Origin: Acidovorax sp. KKS102
Lineage (GTDB): Bacteria; Pseudomonadota; Gammaproteobacteria; Burkholderiales; Burkholderiaceae_C
NCBI RefSeq assembly: GCF_000302535.1
Contig: NC_018708.1
Coordinates: forward strand, 2,418,001 to 2,482,000
Reading direction: 5' to 3'
DNA length: 64,000 bases
Shown here: one piece after another, positions 1-8,450 of the stretch
How the letters are laid out: every line of letters begins with the position of its first letter
How positions within the stretch are numbered: position 1 is the first letter of the stretch
Notes under the pieces: generated by a model
What the model was told of the DNA's origin: nothing
Seen by the model: the letters and a program-made list of their open reading frames with translations, nothing else
The model's database searches: none
Position numbers and translations under genes: made by a program

Positions 1-98
1 TCGCGTGGTTTTTTGTTGTTCTGTCGATAGTTTGTCGGTCGTTCTTTTGGTTTTTTCCCCTGGTCTCGTTCCTTCATCGTTTCAACAGGAGTTATCTC
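1..98 (+). promoter_or_regulatory. T-rich upstream region of the flavodoxin gene
   Basis: This non-coding stretch is unusually rich in T and pyrimidines for a GC-rich chromosome. It ends in a good ribosome binding site, AGGAG at 88-92, seven bases before the ATG at 99. It probably carries the promoter for the three-gene cluster that follows. The window edge cuts it, so a divergent regulator on the other side cannot be checked. Confidence 0.45.
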
Positions 99-653
99 AT
101 GGCACACATCGCAGTTGTTTACCACTCGGGTTATGGTCACACGCAGCGCTTGGCACAGGCGGTGGCGGAGGGCGCAGGCGCTCAGCTGGTCGCCATTGAT
201 GCAGAGGGCAATCTGCCCGAAGGTGGCTGGGAAACGCTGGCCGCGGCCAGTGCCATCATTTTTGGCTCGCCCACGTACATGGCCGGCCCGAGCTGGCAGT
301 TCAAGAAGTTTGCCGACGCCTCGTCCAAGCCCTGGTTCAGCCAGGCCTGGAAGGACAAGCTGTTCGCTGGCTTTACCAACAGCGCCAGCACCAACGGCGA
401 CAAGCAGATCACGCTGGACTACATGTTCCACCTGGCCATGCAGCACGGTGGCATCTGGGTGGGCAACGGCATGATGCCCGCCAACTCCAAGGCGGCCACG
501 CGCAACGATGTGAACTGGATCGGCTCGTTCAGCGGCGCCATGTCCCAGTCGCCGTCCGACGCCTCGGCTGCCGAGATGTTCCCCGGCGACCTGGAGACGG
601 GCAAGCAGTTCGGCCAGCGCGTGGCCGACGTGGCCCGCCGCCTCTCTCATTAA
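99..653 (+). CDS. Flavodoxin-family NAD(P)H:quinone/FMN reductase
   Basis: This 184-residue protein has the flavodoxin fold signature. A beta strand is followed by the FMN-phosphate loop HSGYGHT at residues 9-15, and a second flavin loop, GSPTYMAGPSWQF, lies at about residue 57. WrbA-like and FMN-reductase-like members of the family carry out two-electron quinone reduction or supply reduced flavin in the cytoplasm. The ATG follows AGGAG with ideal spacing. The gene leads a co-directional cluster with an OsmC protein and a pirin, a grouping that suggests defence against electrophiles and oxidants. The exact substrate cannot be read from the sequence. Confidence 0.85.
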   Translation: MAHIAVVYHSGYGHTQRLAQAVAEGAGAQLVAIDAEGNLPEGGWETLAAASAIIFGSPTYMAGPSWQFKKFADASSKPWFSQAWKDKLFAGFTNSASTNGDKQITLDYMFHLAMQHGGIWVGNGMMPANSKAATRNDVNWIGSFSGAMSQSPSDASAAEMFPGDLETGKQFGQRVADVARRLSH

Positions 654-712
654 GGCGTAGCCCCCTTTTGGCGCTACAGTGGCGCGCCCCAATACAACCA
701 GGAGAACACCCC

Positions 713-1120
713 ATGGCAGTTGAATTGCGGCGCGTCCCCGGCGCGCCCATGGCCCAGACCGTGCACATTCGTGCGCACGACCTTGTGGCCGATGGCAGTG
801 TGGAAGAGGGCGGCACCGACAGCGGCCCGAGCCCGCACGATCTGTATGACGCTGCCTTGGGGGCCTGCAAGGCGCTCACGGTGTTGTGGTATGCGCGCCG
901 CAAGGGCCTGCCGGTGGACGATGTGCAGACCGTGGTCGAGCGCGACGCCTCGGCCGAGCGTGCGGGCGTCTACCGTCTCGCGACCCGGCTGCAGGTCAGC
1001 GGCGACCTCACCGATGCCCAGATCGCCGAGCTGGAAACCGTGGCGCAGAAATGCCCGGTTCACAAGCTGATGACCACGGTGACGACCGAGATCAGCACCG
1101 TGGTGGAGCGTGCGGCATGA
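713..1120 (+). CDS. OsmC/Ohr-family thiol peroxidase-like protein
   Basis: This 135-residue protein matches the OsmC/Ohr fold. The two redox cysteines are visible: Cys52 in ALGACKALT and Cys114 in AQKCPVHK. The family reduces organic hydroperoxides through this cysteine pair in the cytoplasm. The start at 713 is chosen because GGAG at 701-704 precedes it and the family begins with a short strand like MAVELRRV; an in-frame upstream ATG at 668 would add 15 residues of non-family sequence. The stop overlaps the next start (ATGA), so it is translationally coupled to the pirin gene. Confidence 0.88.
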   Translation: MAVELRRVPGAPMAQTVHIRAHDLVADGSVEEGGTDSGPSPHDLYDAALGACKALTVLWYARRKGLPVDDVQTVVERDASAERAGVYRLATRLQVSGDLTDAQIAELETVAQKCPVHKLMTTVTTEISTVVERAA

Positions 1121-2016
1121 GCGATACCCCCAGCACTTCTTTTCTGCCCCTCACGGGCCATGCCAAGGACCTGGGCGGCGGCTTCACCGTGCGCCGCCTG
1201 CTGCCCGCGGTGCAGCGCAAGGCCGTGGGGCCCTTCCTGTTTTTCGACCACTTCGGTCCGGTGACGGTGGCACCGGGCGACAGCCACGATGTGCGGCCCC
1301 ATCCGCACATTGGCCTGGCGACGGTGACGTACCTGTTCTCGGGCGCCATCATGCACCGCGACAGCCTGGGCTACGTGCAGCAGATCGAGCCCGGCGCCAT
1401 CAACTGGATGACGGCGGGGCGCGGCATCGTGCACTCCGAGCGCCGCCCGGAGAGCCTTGCGAACCAGGCTTATGTGAACCATGGCATCCAGCTATGGGCT
1501 GCGTTGCCAGCCGCCCATGAGGAAGCCGACCCCTCGTTTGTGCACACGCCTGCGGCGGCCATTCCGGAGTTGCTGGTGGATGGCGCCACCGTGCGGGTGT
1601 TGATTGGCGAGGCCTTTGGTCAGACCTCGCCGGTGGCCACCTACTCGCGCACCTTGTACCTGGACGTGCAGCTGCCTGCGGGCGCCACCCTGGAGATCCC
1701 GACACTGGTGCCCGAGCTGGCGGTGTACACCGTGGATGCACCGGTGTCGTTGAACGGCGCTGAGGTGCCTGCGCACATTCTGGCTGTGGCGGAACCCGGC
1801 CAGCCTTTGCTTCTGTCGGCCGGTGAGAGTGCCGTGCGCCTGATGGTGATCGGCGGCGATCCGCTGGATGCGCCGCGCCACATGTGGTGGAACTTTGTCT
1901 CCAGCCGCAAGGAGCGCATCGTGCAGGCTGCCAGCGACTGGGAGGCACAGGCTATGGGCCAGGTGCCGGGCGAGGTGGAATGGATTCCCCTGCCGGAACA
2001 CCGCTTCAAAGCCTGA
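1117..2016 (+). CDS. Pirin family bicupin
   Basis: This 299-residue protein is a pirin-type double cupin. The N-terminal cupin keeps the four metal ligands expected of pirin: His62 and His64 in RPHPHIG, and His106 and Glu108 in GIVHSE. Family members bind Fe or Ni, and some (YhhW) act as quercetin dioxygenases. Others modulate partner enzymes. The start overlaps the OsmC stop by four bases. Clustering with a flavodoxin and OsmC supports a role in redox or xenobiotic stress, but the substrate is unknown. Confidence 0.9.
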   Translation: MSDTPSTSFLPLTGHAKDLGGGFTVRRLLPAVQRKAVGPFLFFDHFGPVTVAPGDSHDVRPHPHIGLATVTYLFSGAIMHRDSLGYVQQIEPGAINWMTAGRGIVHSERRPESLANQAYVNHGIQLWAALPAAHEEADPSFVHTPAAAIPELLVDGATVRVLIGEAFGQTSPVATYSRTLYLDVQLPAGATLEIPTLVPELAVYTVDAPVSLNGAEVPAHILAVAEPGQPLLLSAGESAVRLMVIGGDPLDAPRHMWWNFVSSRKERIVQAASDWEAQAMGQVPGEVEWIPLPEHRFKA

Positions 2017-2040
2017 TCAAAGCGTGATGTTTAGATAAAA

Positions 2041-2090
2041 ATGGGCTGTAGCGCTAGTGCATCAAGCGCTGGCAGCTCATGATTTGATAG
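2041..2090 (-). repeat. Repeat family 1, copy A (3' end of trhO)
   Basis: On the minus strand it reads GCTATCAAATCATGAGCTGC, then CAGCGCTTGATG, then CACTAGCGCTACAGCCC. It shares its blocks with the copies at 11155, 18977, 34911, 37661 and 58011. The stop codon of trhO (TGA, 2079-2077) and its last residues (about NAIKS) are made from this repeat. It contains two AGCGCT palindromes sixteen bases apart. Confidence 0.8.
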
Positions 2091-2853
2091 CATTTTCTGC
2101 GGTCGTTGCAGGAGTGTCGGTGGCAAGCCCGGTGTCCAGCACGCGGCGCTCATCAAACACAAAGCATCCGCCGTGGTAGTGCGCGCCATCCGTCAGCTCA
2201 AAGTATTTCAGGATGCCGCCTTCCAGCTGGTAGACGTGCGGCAGGCCTTCCTCGCGCATGAGGATGGCAGCCTTTTCGCAGCGGATGCCGCCTGTGCAGA
2301 AGCTCACCACCGTCTTGTCCTGCAGTTCGCTTTTGTGCGCTCGCAGTGCAGGGGGAAACTCGGTGAACTTATCGATGCGCCAGTCGATGGCGTTGTCGAA
2401 CGTGCCTGCGTCCACCTCAAAAGCATTGCGGGTGTCGAGCGTGACCACTTCGCGGCCTTCGTCGTCGTGCCCCTGGTCCAGCCAGCGGCGCAGCGTGGCC
2501 GGGTCTACCGAGGGTGCGCGGCCTGCGGCAGGGCGGATGGTGGGGTGGTCCATGCGGATGATCTCGCGCTTGACCTTGACCAGCATCTTGCGAAACGGCA
2601 CCGTGGCCGACCAGCTTTCCTTGGGCTCCAGGTCGGCAAAGCGTTCGTCGGTACGCAGCTGAGCCACAAAACCACGCACAGCTTCGGCCGGGCCCGCCAG
2701 AAAGAAGTTGATGCCCTCTTCGGCCAGCAGGATGGTGCCCTTGAGCTGGGCGGCCACCGCACGCTCATGCAGCACATCGCGCAGCGCGGCGGCATCTGGC
2801 AGCGGCACAAACTTGTAGCAGGAGATGTTGAGGACGGTGTCGGTAGGGTTCAC
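2077..2853 (-). CDS. trhO: tRNA uridine(34) hydroxylase TrhO (rhodanese-domain)
   Basis: This is a TrhO/YceA-type protein of 258 residues. An N-terminal domain opens with LNISCYKFV, and a C-terminal rhodanese domain carries the catalytic Cys186 in SFCTGGIRC, with a second Cys192. The family makes 5-hydroxyuridine at the wobble position of tRNAs in an oxygen-dependent reaction. I place the start at the GTG at 2853, giving [11 protein letters not shown], because family members begin a few residues before LNIS; the ATG at 2919 would run translation through the terminator of the upstream gene. No clear Shine-Dalgarno precedes the GTG. The last residues are encoded by a repeat element. Confidence 0.88.
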   Translation of the reverse strand: MNPTDTVLNISCYKFVPLPDAAALRDVLHERAVAAQLKGTILLAEEGINFFLAGPAEAVRGFVAQLRTDERFADLEPKESWSATVPFRKMLVKVKREIIRMDHPTIRPAAGRAPSVDPATLRRWLDQGHDDEGREVVTLDTRNAFEVDAGTFDNAIDWRIDKFTEFPPALRAHKSELQDKTVVSFCTGGIRCEKAAILMREEGLPHVYQLEGGILKYFELTDGAHYHGGCFVFDERRVLDTGLATDTPATTAENAIKS

Positions 2854-2858
2854 GGCAG

Positions 2859-2889
2859 TAAAAAAGCACAAAGGCCCGCTGGCGGGCCT
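2859..2889 (-). terminator. Rho-independent terminator after the MinD-like gene
   Basis: On the minus strand AGGCCCGC pairs with GCGGGCCT around a two-base loop, followed by TTGTGC and a run of six T. It lies about 50 bases after the MinD-like stop and only about six bases before the trhO start codon. Confidence 0.75.
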
Positions 2890-2940
2890 GTGGGTCACAG
2901 TGGCCAAGCTGCGCCTCAAGCGCCGCTCGGCGTATCCGGG

Positions 2941-3798
2941 TCAGGCCGCTGGTGACAGCAGCGTGGACTCGATCTTGTTGGCCAGCTGCGCAATGGCCAG
3001 CGCCGCTGGGCAGCCGGGGGTCTGCAGCAGCAACAACTGGCGGCGCATCACGGCATCGCGCACCGAGGGGTCGGCCGGGATGTCGCCCATGTGGATCAGG
3101 CGCATGGGGCGGCCGGATTCTGTGCTCACAAAGCGGTCGAGCACCTGCTGCAGCTGGCTGGTGATGGCGCGGCCATCGCCCGGGCGTGCGGCCTGGTTGA
3201 TGACCATACGCACATGTTGGCGCTTTTGCTGCATGGCCAGTACCTTGATGGCGGCGTAGGCATCGGTGAGCGAGGTGGGTTCGGGCGTGGCCACGATCAG
3301 CACCTCGGAGGCCAGCGACACCGAGAACAGCACCACATCGGAGATGCCGGCGCCGGTATCGAGCAGCACCACGTCGTAGCGCGGCGTGAGCGCCTGGATC
3401 ACATTCAGGAACTGGTTGCGCACCTCGGGCGTGAGGCGCGAATACTCCACCATGCCCGAGCCGGCCAGCAGCACATCAAAGCCACCAGGCGCGGCGATCA
3501 CGGCGTCGTCCAGCGCGGCTTTGCCGGTGAACACGTCATGCAGGGTGATCTTAGGGTGCAGGTTCAGCACCACGTCCAGGTTGGCCAGGCCCAGGTCGGC
3601 GTCAAGCACCAGCACGCGCTGGCCTCGGCGGGTGAGGGCTGCGGCCAGGTTGGCCGATACGAAAGTCTTGCCCACACCCCCTTTGCCGCTGGTCACCGCA
3701 ATGATGCGGGCACCAGAAGCGGCCGAGGCCAGGGGGGCGGCAGGGCCTGCAGGGGCTGCAGGCGTGGTGGGTTGGGGGGACAGCGCGTCGCTCATCAT
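2941..3798 (-). CDS. MinD/ParA-family P-loop ATPase (FleN/FlhG-like)
   Basis: This 285-residue protein has a proline/alanine-rich start and then the deviant Walker A motif SGKGGVGKT (residues 37-45; Lys39 is the signature lysine). LDADLGLANLDV follows, a signature of the FlhG/FleN/YlxH branch of MinD-like ATPases, with LLDTGAGISD as switch II. Such ATPases dimerise on ATP and control placement or number of polar structures, or the activity of an activator. There is no flagellar gene in the window. It lies seven bases after a diguanylate cyclase, so the two are almost certainly co-transcribed. Its own terminator follows. Confidence 0.85.
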   Translation of the reverse strand: MMSDALSPQPTTPAAPAGPAAPLASAASGARIIAVTSGKGGVGKTFVSANLAAALTRRGQRVLVLDADLGLANLDVVLNLHPKITLHDVFTGKAALDDAVIAAPGGFDVLLAGSGMVEYSRLTPEVRNQFLNVIQALTPRYDVVLLDTGAGISDVVLFSVSLASEVLIVATPEPTSLTDAYAAIKVLAMQQKRQHVRMVINQAARPGDGRAITSQLQQVLDRFVSTESGRPMRLIHMGDIPADPSVRDAVMRRQLLLLQTPGCPAALAIAQLANKIESTLLSPAA

Positions 3799-3805
3799 CT
3801 AACTT

Positions 3806-4591
3806 TCAGTAGGCGCTGCCTGTTGGGTTGGGGTCCAGTGGAGGCAGATCGCCCCAACCCGAGGGGGTGTAGAGCGGGCCAAACAACAGGCTTTTCTCTT
3901 CGGCACTGACGGTGCTGTCGGGTTGTTCCTCGATGCTGACACGGTTGCGGCCCGACGCCTTGGCCTGGTAGAGCTGGTGGTCGGCACGGTCGGTCCACAG
4001 CAGGGTGGTGGAGCGGATCCACTGCATGGCAAACGCGCCGCCGATGCTCACGGTGACGTTCAGCTCCACCGTGGGGGAAATGCGGATGGGCGTGTTGGCC
4101 ACTGCGCGCCGGATGCGTTCTGCCACCACGCGGCCAAAGGCGGCCTGGCAGGCGGGCAGCACCACCGCAAATTCTTCGCCGCCGTAGCGGGCCAGGGTGT
4201 CCATGGGGCGCACACAGGCGCTGAGCGTGCGAGCTACCGACTGGAGCACCACATCGCCAGCCAGATGGCCGTGGGTGTCATTCACCCTTTTGAAGTGGTC
4301 GATGTCCAGCATTAGCAGCAGGGCTGCCTCGCCGGAGCGGGTGACGCGATCGATTTCACGTTCCAGCACCGCGCGAAAATGTCTGCGGTTCGCCAGTCCC
4401 GTAAGCGGGTCTTTGAGCGACAACTCGCACAGGCCGTCGATCAGGCCCTGCAAATAAAGAGAAGGCACCTCGCGGTGCAATGCTGCCTCGCTGCCGCCGG
4501 CCTGAGCCACCAGTGCGTGGGCAGTATCCAGGCGAAGGTCGCGCAGATCTACCAGATGAGAGGCCGCAGAGTCAGACACAAATTGGAACAA
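3806..4591 (-). CDS. Diguanylate cyclase (GGDEF domain)
   Basis: This 261-residue protein has a GGDEF domain starting at SLKDPLTGLANRRHF. It contains the metal-binding LDIDHFKRVND, the active-site motif GGEEF in RYGGEEFAVVLP, and a closing SIGGAFAM segment. It should condense two GTP to c-di-GMP. I see no RxxD inhibitory site before the motif and no transmembrane segment. The first 60 residues are a short helical region without a recognisable sensor domain. The protein is soluble and forms an operon with the MinD-like ATPase, suggesting that c-di-GMP synthesis and positioning of a surface structure are linked. Confidence 0.9.
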   Translation of the reverse strand: MFQFVSDSAASHLVDLRDLRLDTAHALVAQAGGSEAALHREVPSLYLQGLIDGLCELSLKDPLTGLANRRHFRAVLEREIDRVTRSGEAALLLMLDIDHFKRVNDTHGHLAGDVVLQSVARTLSACVRPMDTLARYGGEEFAVVLPACQAAFGRVVAERIRRAVANTPIRISPTVELNVTVSIGGAFAMQWIRSTTLLWTDRADHQLYQAKASGRNRVSIEEQPDSTVSAEEKSLLFGPLYTPSGWGDLPPLDPNPTGSAY

Positions 4592-4670
4592 AGAGAGTTA
4601 GGCAAGTGTACCAGCGCGTCAGTAAGAACAAGGCCGTGGCACAGCGGTCGCAGCGTAGGTAAAACCCGGC

Positions 4671-6359
4671 TCACGCCCGCGCCACGGGCTCGGGAAGCTG
4701 CTGCAGTGCCACCAGCGCCTCGGCGTCGGTCCGGTACATGGCCAGCCCGGGGCGCAGGTCCAGCAGGCCGGCTTGGCGTAGCACCTGCTCCACCGGCAGC
4801 TTCAGGCCACTCAGATGCAAGGTGCCGCCCCGCAGTTCCATCTGCGCCAGCAGTTGGGCAAAGGTTTCGACGCCCGTCACGTCAATGCGGTTGATGGGCT
4901 GGGCCAGCAGGCACAGGTGCACCACCTCGGGGTGGGCGGCCAGATGCTCGGTCACGCGCCGCTCCAGCGCGCTGGCGGAGGCAAAGTCCAGCTCCGCATC
5001 CATGCGCAGCGCCAGCAACCGGGGGGCGAGGGGTGGCAGCTGCCACAGGTGCCGGTCGCGCAGGCTGCCGTCCGGGTGCAGGCCCACCTCGATGATGCGC
5101 GGGTGCAGGCGCTGGTACAGGAAGTGGCTCAGGTTCATCAACAAACCCACCAGTACGCCCCAGTACATGCGCGGGGCGGTGGCCAGGGTCAGGGCAAAGG
5201 TGACGCCGCCGATCACAGCCTCTACGCGCGACACCCGCCGCAGCCGCAGCAGGGTGCCAGGCTTGATGAGGCTGGTGACAGCCGTGACCACGACCGCCGC
5301 CAGCACCGACTGCGGGACGTGGTACAGCGCAGGCGTCAGCCACAGCAGCACGACCAGCACCAGGCTGATCGCAAACAGCGTGGCCCAGCCGGTCTTGGCG
5401 CCAGCATACAGGTTGATGGCTGAGCGCGAAAAGGATGCGCTGGTGGCAAAACTGCCGCACAGGCCGCTGCTGATCTTGGCCAGGCCCTGGCCGATCAGGT
5501 CCTGGTTTTCGTTCCACTGCTCCTTGGAGCGCTGGCTTTCCACCTTGGCGCTGGACGCGGTCTCCAGAAAGCTCACCAGCGTCACCACCAGCACGGGCAT
5601 GACCAGTGCGCTGAAGCTGGACCAGGACAGGGCGCCCGGCCAGTAGGGGGCGGGCAAGCCCGAGGGCAAGGCGCCCACCACAGCACCCCCCGCGTCTGCG
5701 TAGCCCAGGGCCCAGCTCAAGGCACCTGCCGCGCCCACTACCACAATCGCGGCCGGAAACTGCGGCAGCCAGCGGCGCGCCAGCATCAGCAAGCCCAGGC
5801 TGCCCAGGCCAAAGCCTGCGGCCGTCAGGTCAAACAGGCCGGGCGAGGGCGTCGAGAGCAGAGCGCTCCAGTCGGCGGCGCGTAACCCGGTCAGCGCCGC
5901 CAGTTGCGAGCCCAGGATCAGCAGTGCCGCCGCCTGCGTAAAACCATTGAGCACGGGCGAGGTCACGAGGTTGAGCAACCAGCCAAATCGCGCGATGCCC
6001 ATCACCATCTGCAGCAGCCCCGACAGCAGGGCCATCCACGCGGCCAGGGCCACCCACTGCGCACTGCCGGGTTCGGCCAAGCCGGTGAGGGAGGCGCCGA
6101 TCAGAAGACTTGTCAGCGCGGTGGGGCCCACCCCCAGCCGGGTGGAGGAGCTGAACAGCACGGCGACCAGCGCCGGAATCAGGGATGCATAAATGCCGGT
6201 GACCAGAGGCATGCCCGCCAGCGCAGCGTAGGCCACGCCCTGGGGTACCAGCATCAACCCTACCGTCATGCCTGCCCAGAACTCGCCTTTGAGCAGTTGC
6301 CGATCCGGGCGGGGCCATTTCAAAAAAGGAAGCCAGCGTGCGAGCGAATGCAGGGTCAT
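4671..6359 (-). CDS. SulP-family anion transporter with STAS domain
   Basis: This inner-membrane protein of 562 residues has a hydrophobic SulP core of about 10-12 helices, beginning at GEFWAGMTVGLMLVPQGVAYA. A C-terminal cytoplasmic STAS domain spans roughly the last 120 residues. SulP proteins carry sulfate, bicarbonate or C4-dicarboxylates, usually with H+ or Na+. The substrate cannot be assigned here, and no sulfate-assimilation or carbonic anhydrase gene is adjacent. I start at 6359 (MTLHSLARWLPFLKW), because an upstream ATG at 6461 adds a basic non-family tail. It is transcribed divergently from the BON lipoprotein gene. Confidence 0.88.
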   Translation of the reverse strand: MTLHSLARWLPFLKWPRPDRQLLKGEFWAGMTVGLMLVPQGVAYAALAGMPLVTGIYASLIPALVAVLFSSSTRLGVGPTALTSLLIGASLTGLAEPGSAQWVALAAWMALLSGLLQMVMGIARFGWLLNLVTSPVLNGFTQAAALLILGSQLAALTGLRAADWSALLSTPSPGLFDLTAAGFGLGSLGLLMLARRWLPQFPAAIVVVGAAGALSWALGYADAGGAVVGALPSGLPAPYWPGALSWSSFSALVMPVLVVTLVSFLETASSAKVESQRSKEQWNENQDLIGQGLAKISSGLCGSFATSASFSRSAINLYAGAKTGWATLFAISLVLVVLLWLTPALYHVPQSVLAAVVVTAVTSLIKPGTLLRLRRVSRVEAVIGGVTFALTLATAPRMYWGVLVGLLMNLSHFLYQRLHPRIIEVGLHPDGSLRDRHLWQLPPLAPRLLALRMDAELDFASASALERRVTEHLAAHPEVVHLCLLAQPINRIDVTGVETFAQLLAQMELRGGTLHLSGLKLPVEQVLRQAGLLDLRPGLAMYRTDAEALVALQQLPEPVARA

Positions 6360-6537
6360 GCCCTCGATTGTCGCGCGCCCGGGACCTCGGCGCCCCGGCT
6401 CTTCCCAATAGGCAAGGTCAGCGGTGGTGGCGGACCGCAGGCTCCTTCGTCCTACAGGCACTTCGGTCCTGTCCGACCCGCAGTCTTGGACCGGTTGCCT
6501 ACAGTCTGCCCATGTCTTAACCGCAAGGAGTCAAAGC

Positions 6538-7029
6538 ATGAATTCCCAAAACCTGATGGATCGTCCCGCCCACCGCATCGCCAGCATCTTGGCCGTCAGC
6601 GCCCTGGCCTTGGGTCTTGCGGCATGCGGCAAGACCGAAGAGCCCACGGTGGGCCAGCGTCTGGACTCTGCGGTCGAAAAGACCGAACAAGCCGCCGCCG
6701 ACGCCCGAGTGAAGGCCGAGAGCGCCATGCAGAGCGCCGAAACCAAGATGGAGCAGGGCGCCGCCAATGCAGAAGCTACCGCCAAGGACGCCGCCAACAC
6801 CGCCAAGGGCGCGATTGACGACGCCACCATCACCGCCCAGGTGAATGCGGGCTTGGCCAAGGACCCCGATCTGAGCGCGCTCAAGATCAACGTCGACACC
6901 GTGAACGGCAAGGTCACCCTGAACGGCCCCGCGCCCTCTACCGTAGCCCGTGACCGCGCGGAAACCATCGCGAAAAGCGTGACCGGCGTGACCTCGGTCA
7001 ACAACCAGCTGGTCGTCACCGCCAGCTAA
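6538..7029 (+). CDS. BON-domain lipoprotein (OsmY-like)
   Basis: This 163-residue protein has a signal peptide ending in a lipobox, LGLAAC, with Cys about residue 24. An alanine-rich, probably coiled-coil segment follows (roughly residues 35-95). A C-terminal BON domain reads DDATITAQVNAGLAKDPDL and continues to VNNQLVV. BON domains bind phospholipid, and OsmY-type proteins protect the envelope during osmotic or stationary stress. AAGGAG at 6524-6529 sets the start. It should be anchored to the periplasmic face of a membrane. It stands alone as a transcription unit. Confidence 0.88.
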   Translation: MNSQNLMDRPAHRIASILAVSALALGLAACGKTEEPTVGQRLDSAVEKTEQAAADARVKAESAMQSAETKMEQGAANAEATAKDAANTAKGAIDDATITAQVNAGLAKDPDLSALKINVDTVNGKVTLNGPAPSTVARDRAETIAKSVTGVTSVNNQLVVTAS

Positions 7030-7119
7030 TGCCGGACCACGGGGCGGGCGGCGTATGCCGCACAGCCCTGATTACCGCACCCACGCGCCGCCCGGTTCAC
7101 CACCGGCCGGCGCGCTACC

Positions 7120-8355
7120 ATGGCTGGCATGAAAGACCACGACCTTGATCTTGCCACCCACCTCGTCCACCACGACTACCAGCCTCCGGACGGCTTTGTA
7201 GCCCCCCAGCCCGGAGTGTTCAAGGCCTCCACGGTCATCTTCCCCAACGTCGCGGCCATGCGCTCGCGGGAGTGGAAGGACAAGAGCGGCTACACCTACG
7301 GCCTGCACGGTACGCCCACCACCTTCATCCTCGAAGAACGCCTGTGCGCGCTGGAAGGTGGCCTGCAGTGTGTGCTGGTGCCCAGCGGCCTCGCCGCCAT
7401 CGCCAACGTGGGGATGGCCTTGCTCAAGTCCGGCGACGAGGTGCTGATTCCCGACAACGCCTACGGTCCCGGCAAGGACTTTGCCAACGGCGAGCTGGCC
7501 CGTTTCGGCATCACCCATGCGTTTTACGACCCGCTGGACCCTGCCGACCTGGCTGCGCGCATCACGTCCGCCACCCGGCTGGTGTGGCTGGAGGCTCCCG
7601 GCTCGGTGAGCATGGAGTTCCCCGACCTGTGCGAGCAGGTGCGCATCTGCCGCGCACGCGGCGTGACCACTGCGCTGGATAACACCTGGGGTGCGGGCCT
7701 GGCGTTTGCGCCGTTTGACCTGACGGGCGATGGCAGCCTGGGCGTGGACATTTCTGCCCATGCGCTCACCAAGTACCCCAGCGGTGGCGGCGATGTGCTC
7801 ATGGGCAGCGTCATCACGCGCGACCTGGGCTTGCACATGAAGATCAAGCTCACCCACATGCGGCTGGGCCTGGGCGTGGGCGCCAACGATGCGGAGGCGA
7901 TCCTGCGCGCCCTGCCCAGCATCGGCCTGCGCTACCGCGCACACGACGAAGCCGCACGCCAGCTGGCGCGCTGGTTGCAGCAGCAGCCCGCCATTGCGCA
8001 AGTGCTGCACCCTGCGCTGGAGGGCGCGCCCGGCCATGCCCACTGGAAGGCGCTGTGCGGCGCTGCAGAGGGCGGGCAGGGCGCGGCGGCCGGCCTGTTC
8101 AGCGTGATGATCGACGCGCGCTACACCCAGCAGCAAGTGGATGTGTTCTGCGACAGCCTGCGCCTGTTCAAGCTGGGCTACAGCTGGGGTGGCCCCATGA
8201 GCCTGGTGGTGCCCTACACCATCGCCAGCATGCGCAGCCGCCCGTCGCCCCACCTGAAACCGGGCACGCTGGTGCGTTTTTCCATCGGGCTGGAGGCGGT
8301 GGAGGACCTGCGGCGTGATCTGCAGCAGGCGATGGAGCGGGCCTTCGCCGCCTGA
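7120..8355 (+). CDS. metC: Cystathionine beta-lyase (PLP enzyme)
   Basis: This Cys/Met-metabolism PLP enzyme is of typical length (411 residues, or 408 from the second ATG at 7129). It shows the substrate-side YTYGLHGTPTT, the cofactor-stacking DNTWGAG, and the Schiff-base lysine in HALTKYPSGGGDV. The product would be homocysteine, with pyruvate and ammonia released. Cystathionine beta-lyase is the likeliest of the related activities because DNTWG and SVEFP-like segments (here SMEFPD) match MetC better than MetB. No other methionine gene is adjacent. Confidence 0.85.
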   Translation: MAGMKDHDLDLATHLVHHDYQPPDGFVAPQPGVFKASTVIFPNVAAMRSREWKDKSGYTYGLHGTPTTFILEERLCALEGGLQCVLVPSGLAAIANVGMALLKSGDEVLIPDNAYGPGKDFANGELARFGITHAFYDPLDPADLAARITSATRLVWLEAPGSVSMEFPDLCEQVRICRARGVTTALDNTWGAGLAFAPFDLTGDGSLGVDISAHALTKYPSGGGDVLMGSVITRDLGLHMKIKLTHMRLGLGVGANDAEAILRALPSIGLRYRAHDEAARQLARWLQQQPAIAQVLHPALEGAPGHAHWKALCGAAEGGQGAAAGLFSVMIDARYTQQQVDVFCDSLRLFKLGYSWGGPMSLVVPYTIASMRSRPSPHLKPGTLVRFSIGLEAVEDLRRDLQQAMERAFAA

Positions 8356-8450
8356 GCTGCTGTTTGGCCCCTTGCCCATTGGGCAGATGTGGGTCGGGCT
8401 ACGGGCTTTCCTCAGTGGCGCAGCCGAACGCGCGGGCTTAGTGTGGCGGC

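Noticed and set aside
2941..3798. Calling the MinD-like ATPase a true MinD or a flagellar FlhG.
   Set aside because: No minC, minE, flhF or other flagellar gene is adjacent, and the C-terminal amphipathic MinD helix is not evident, so only the family is stated.
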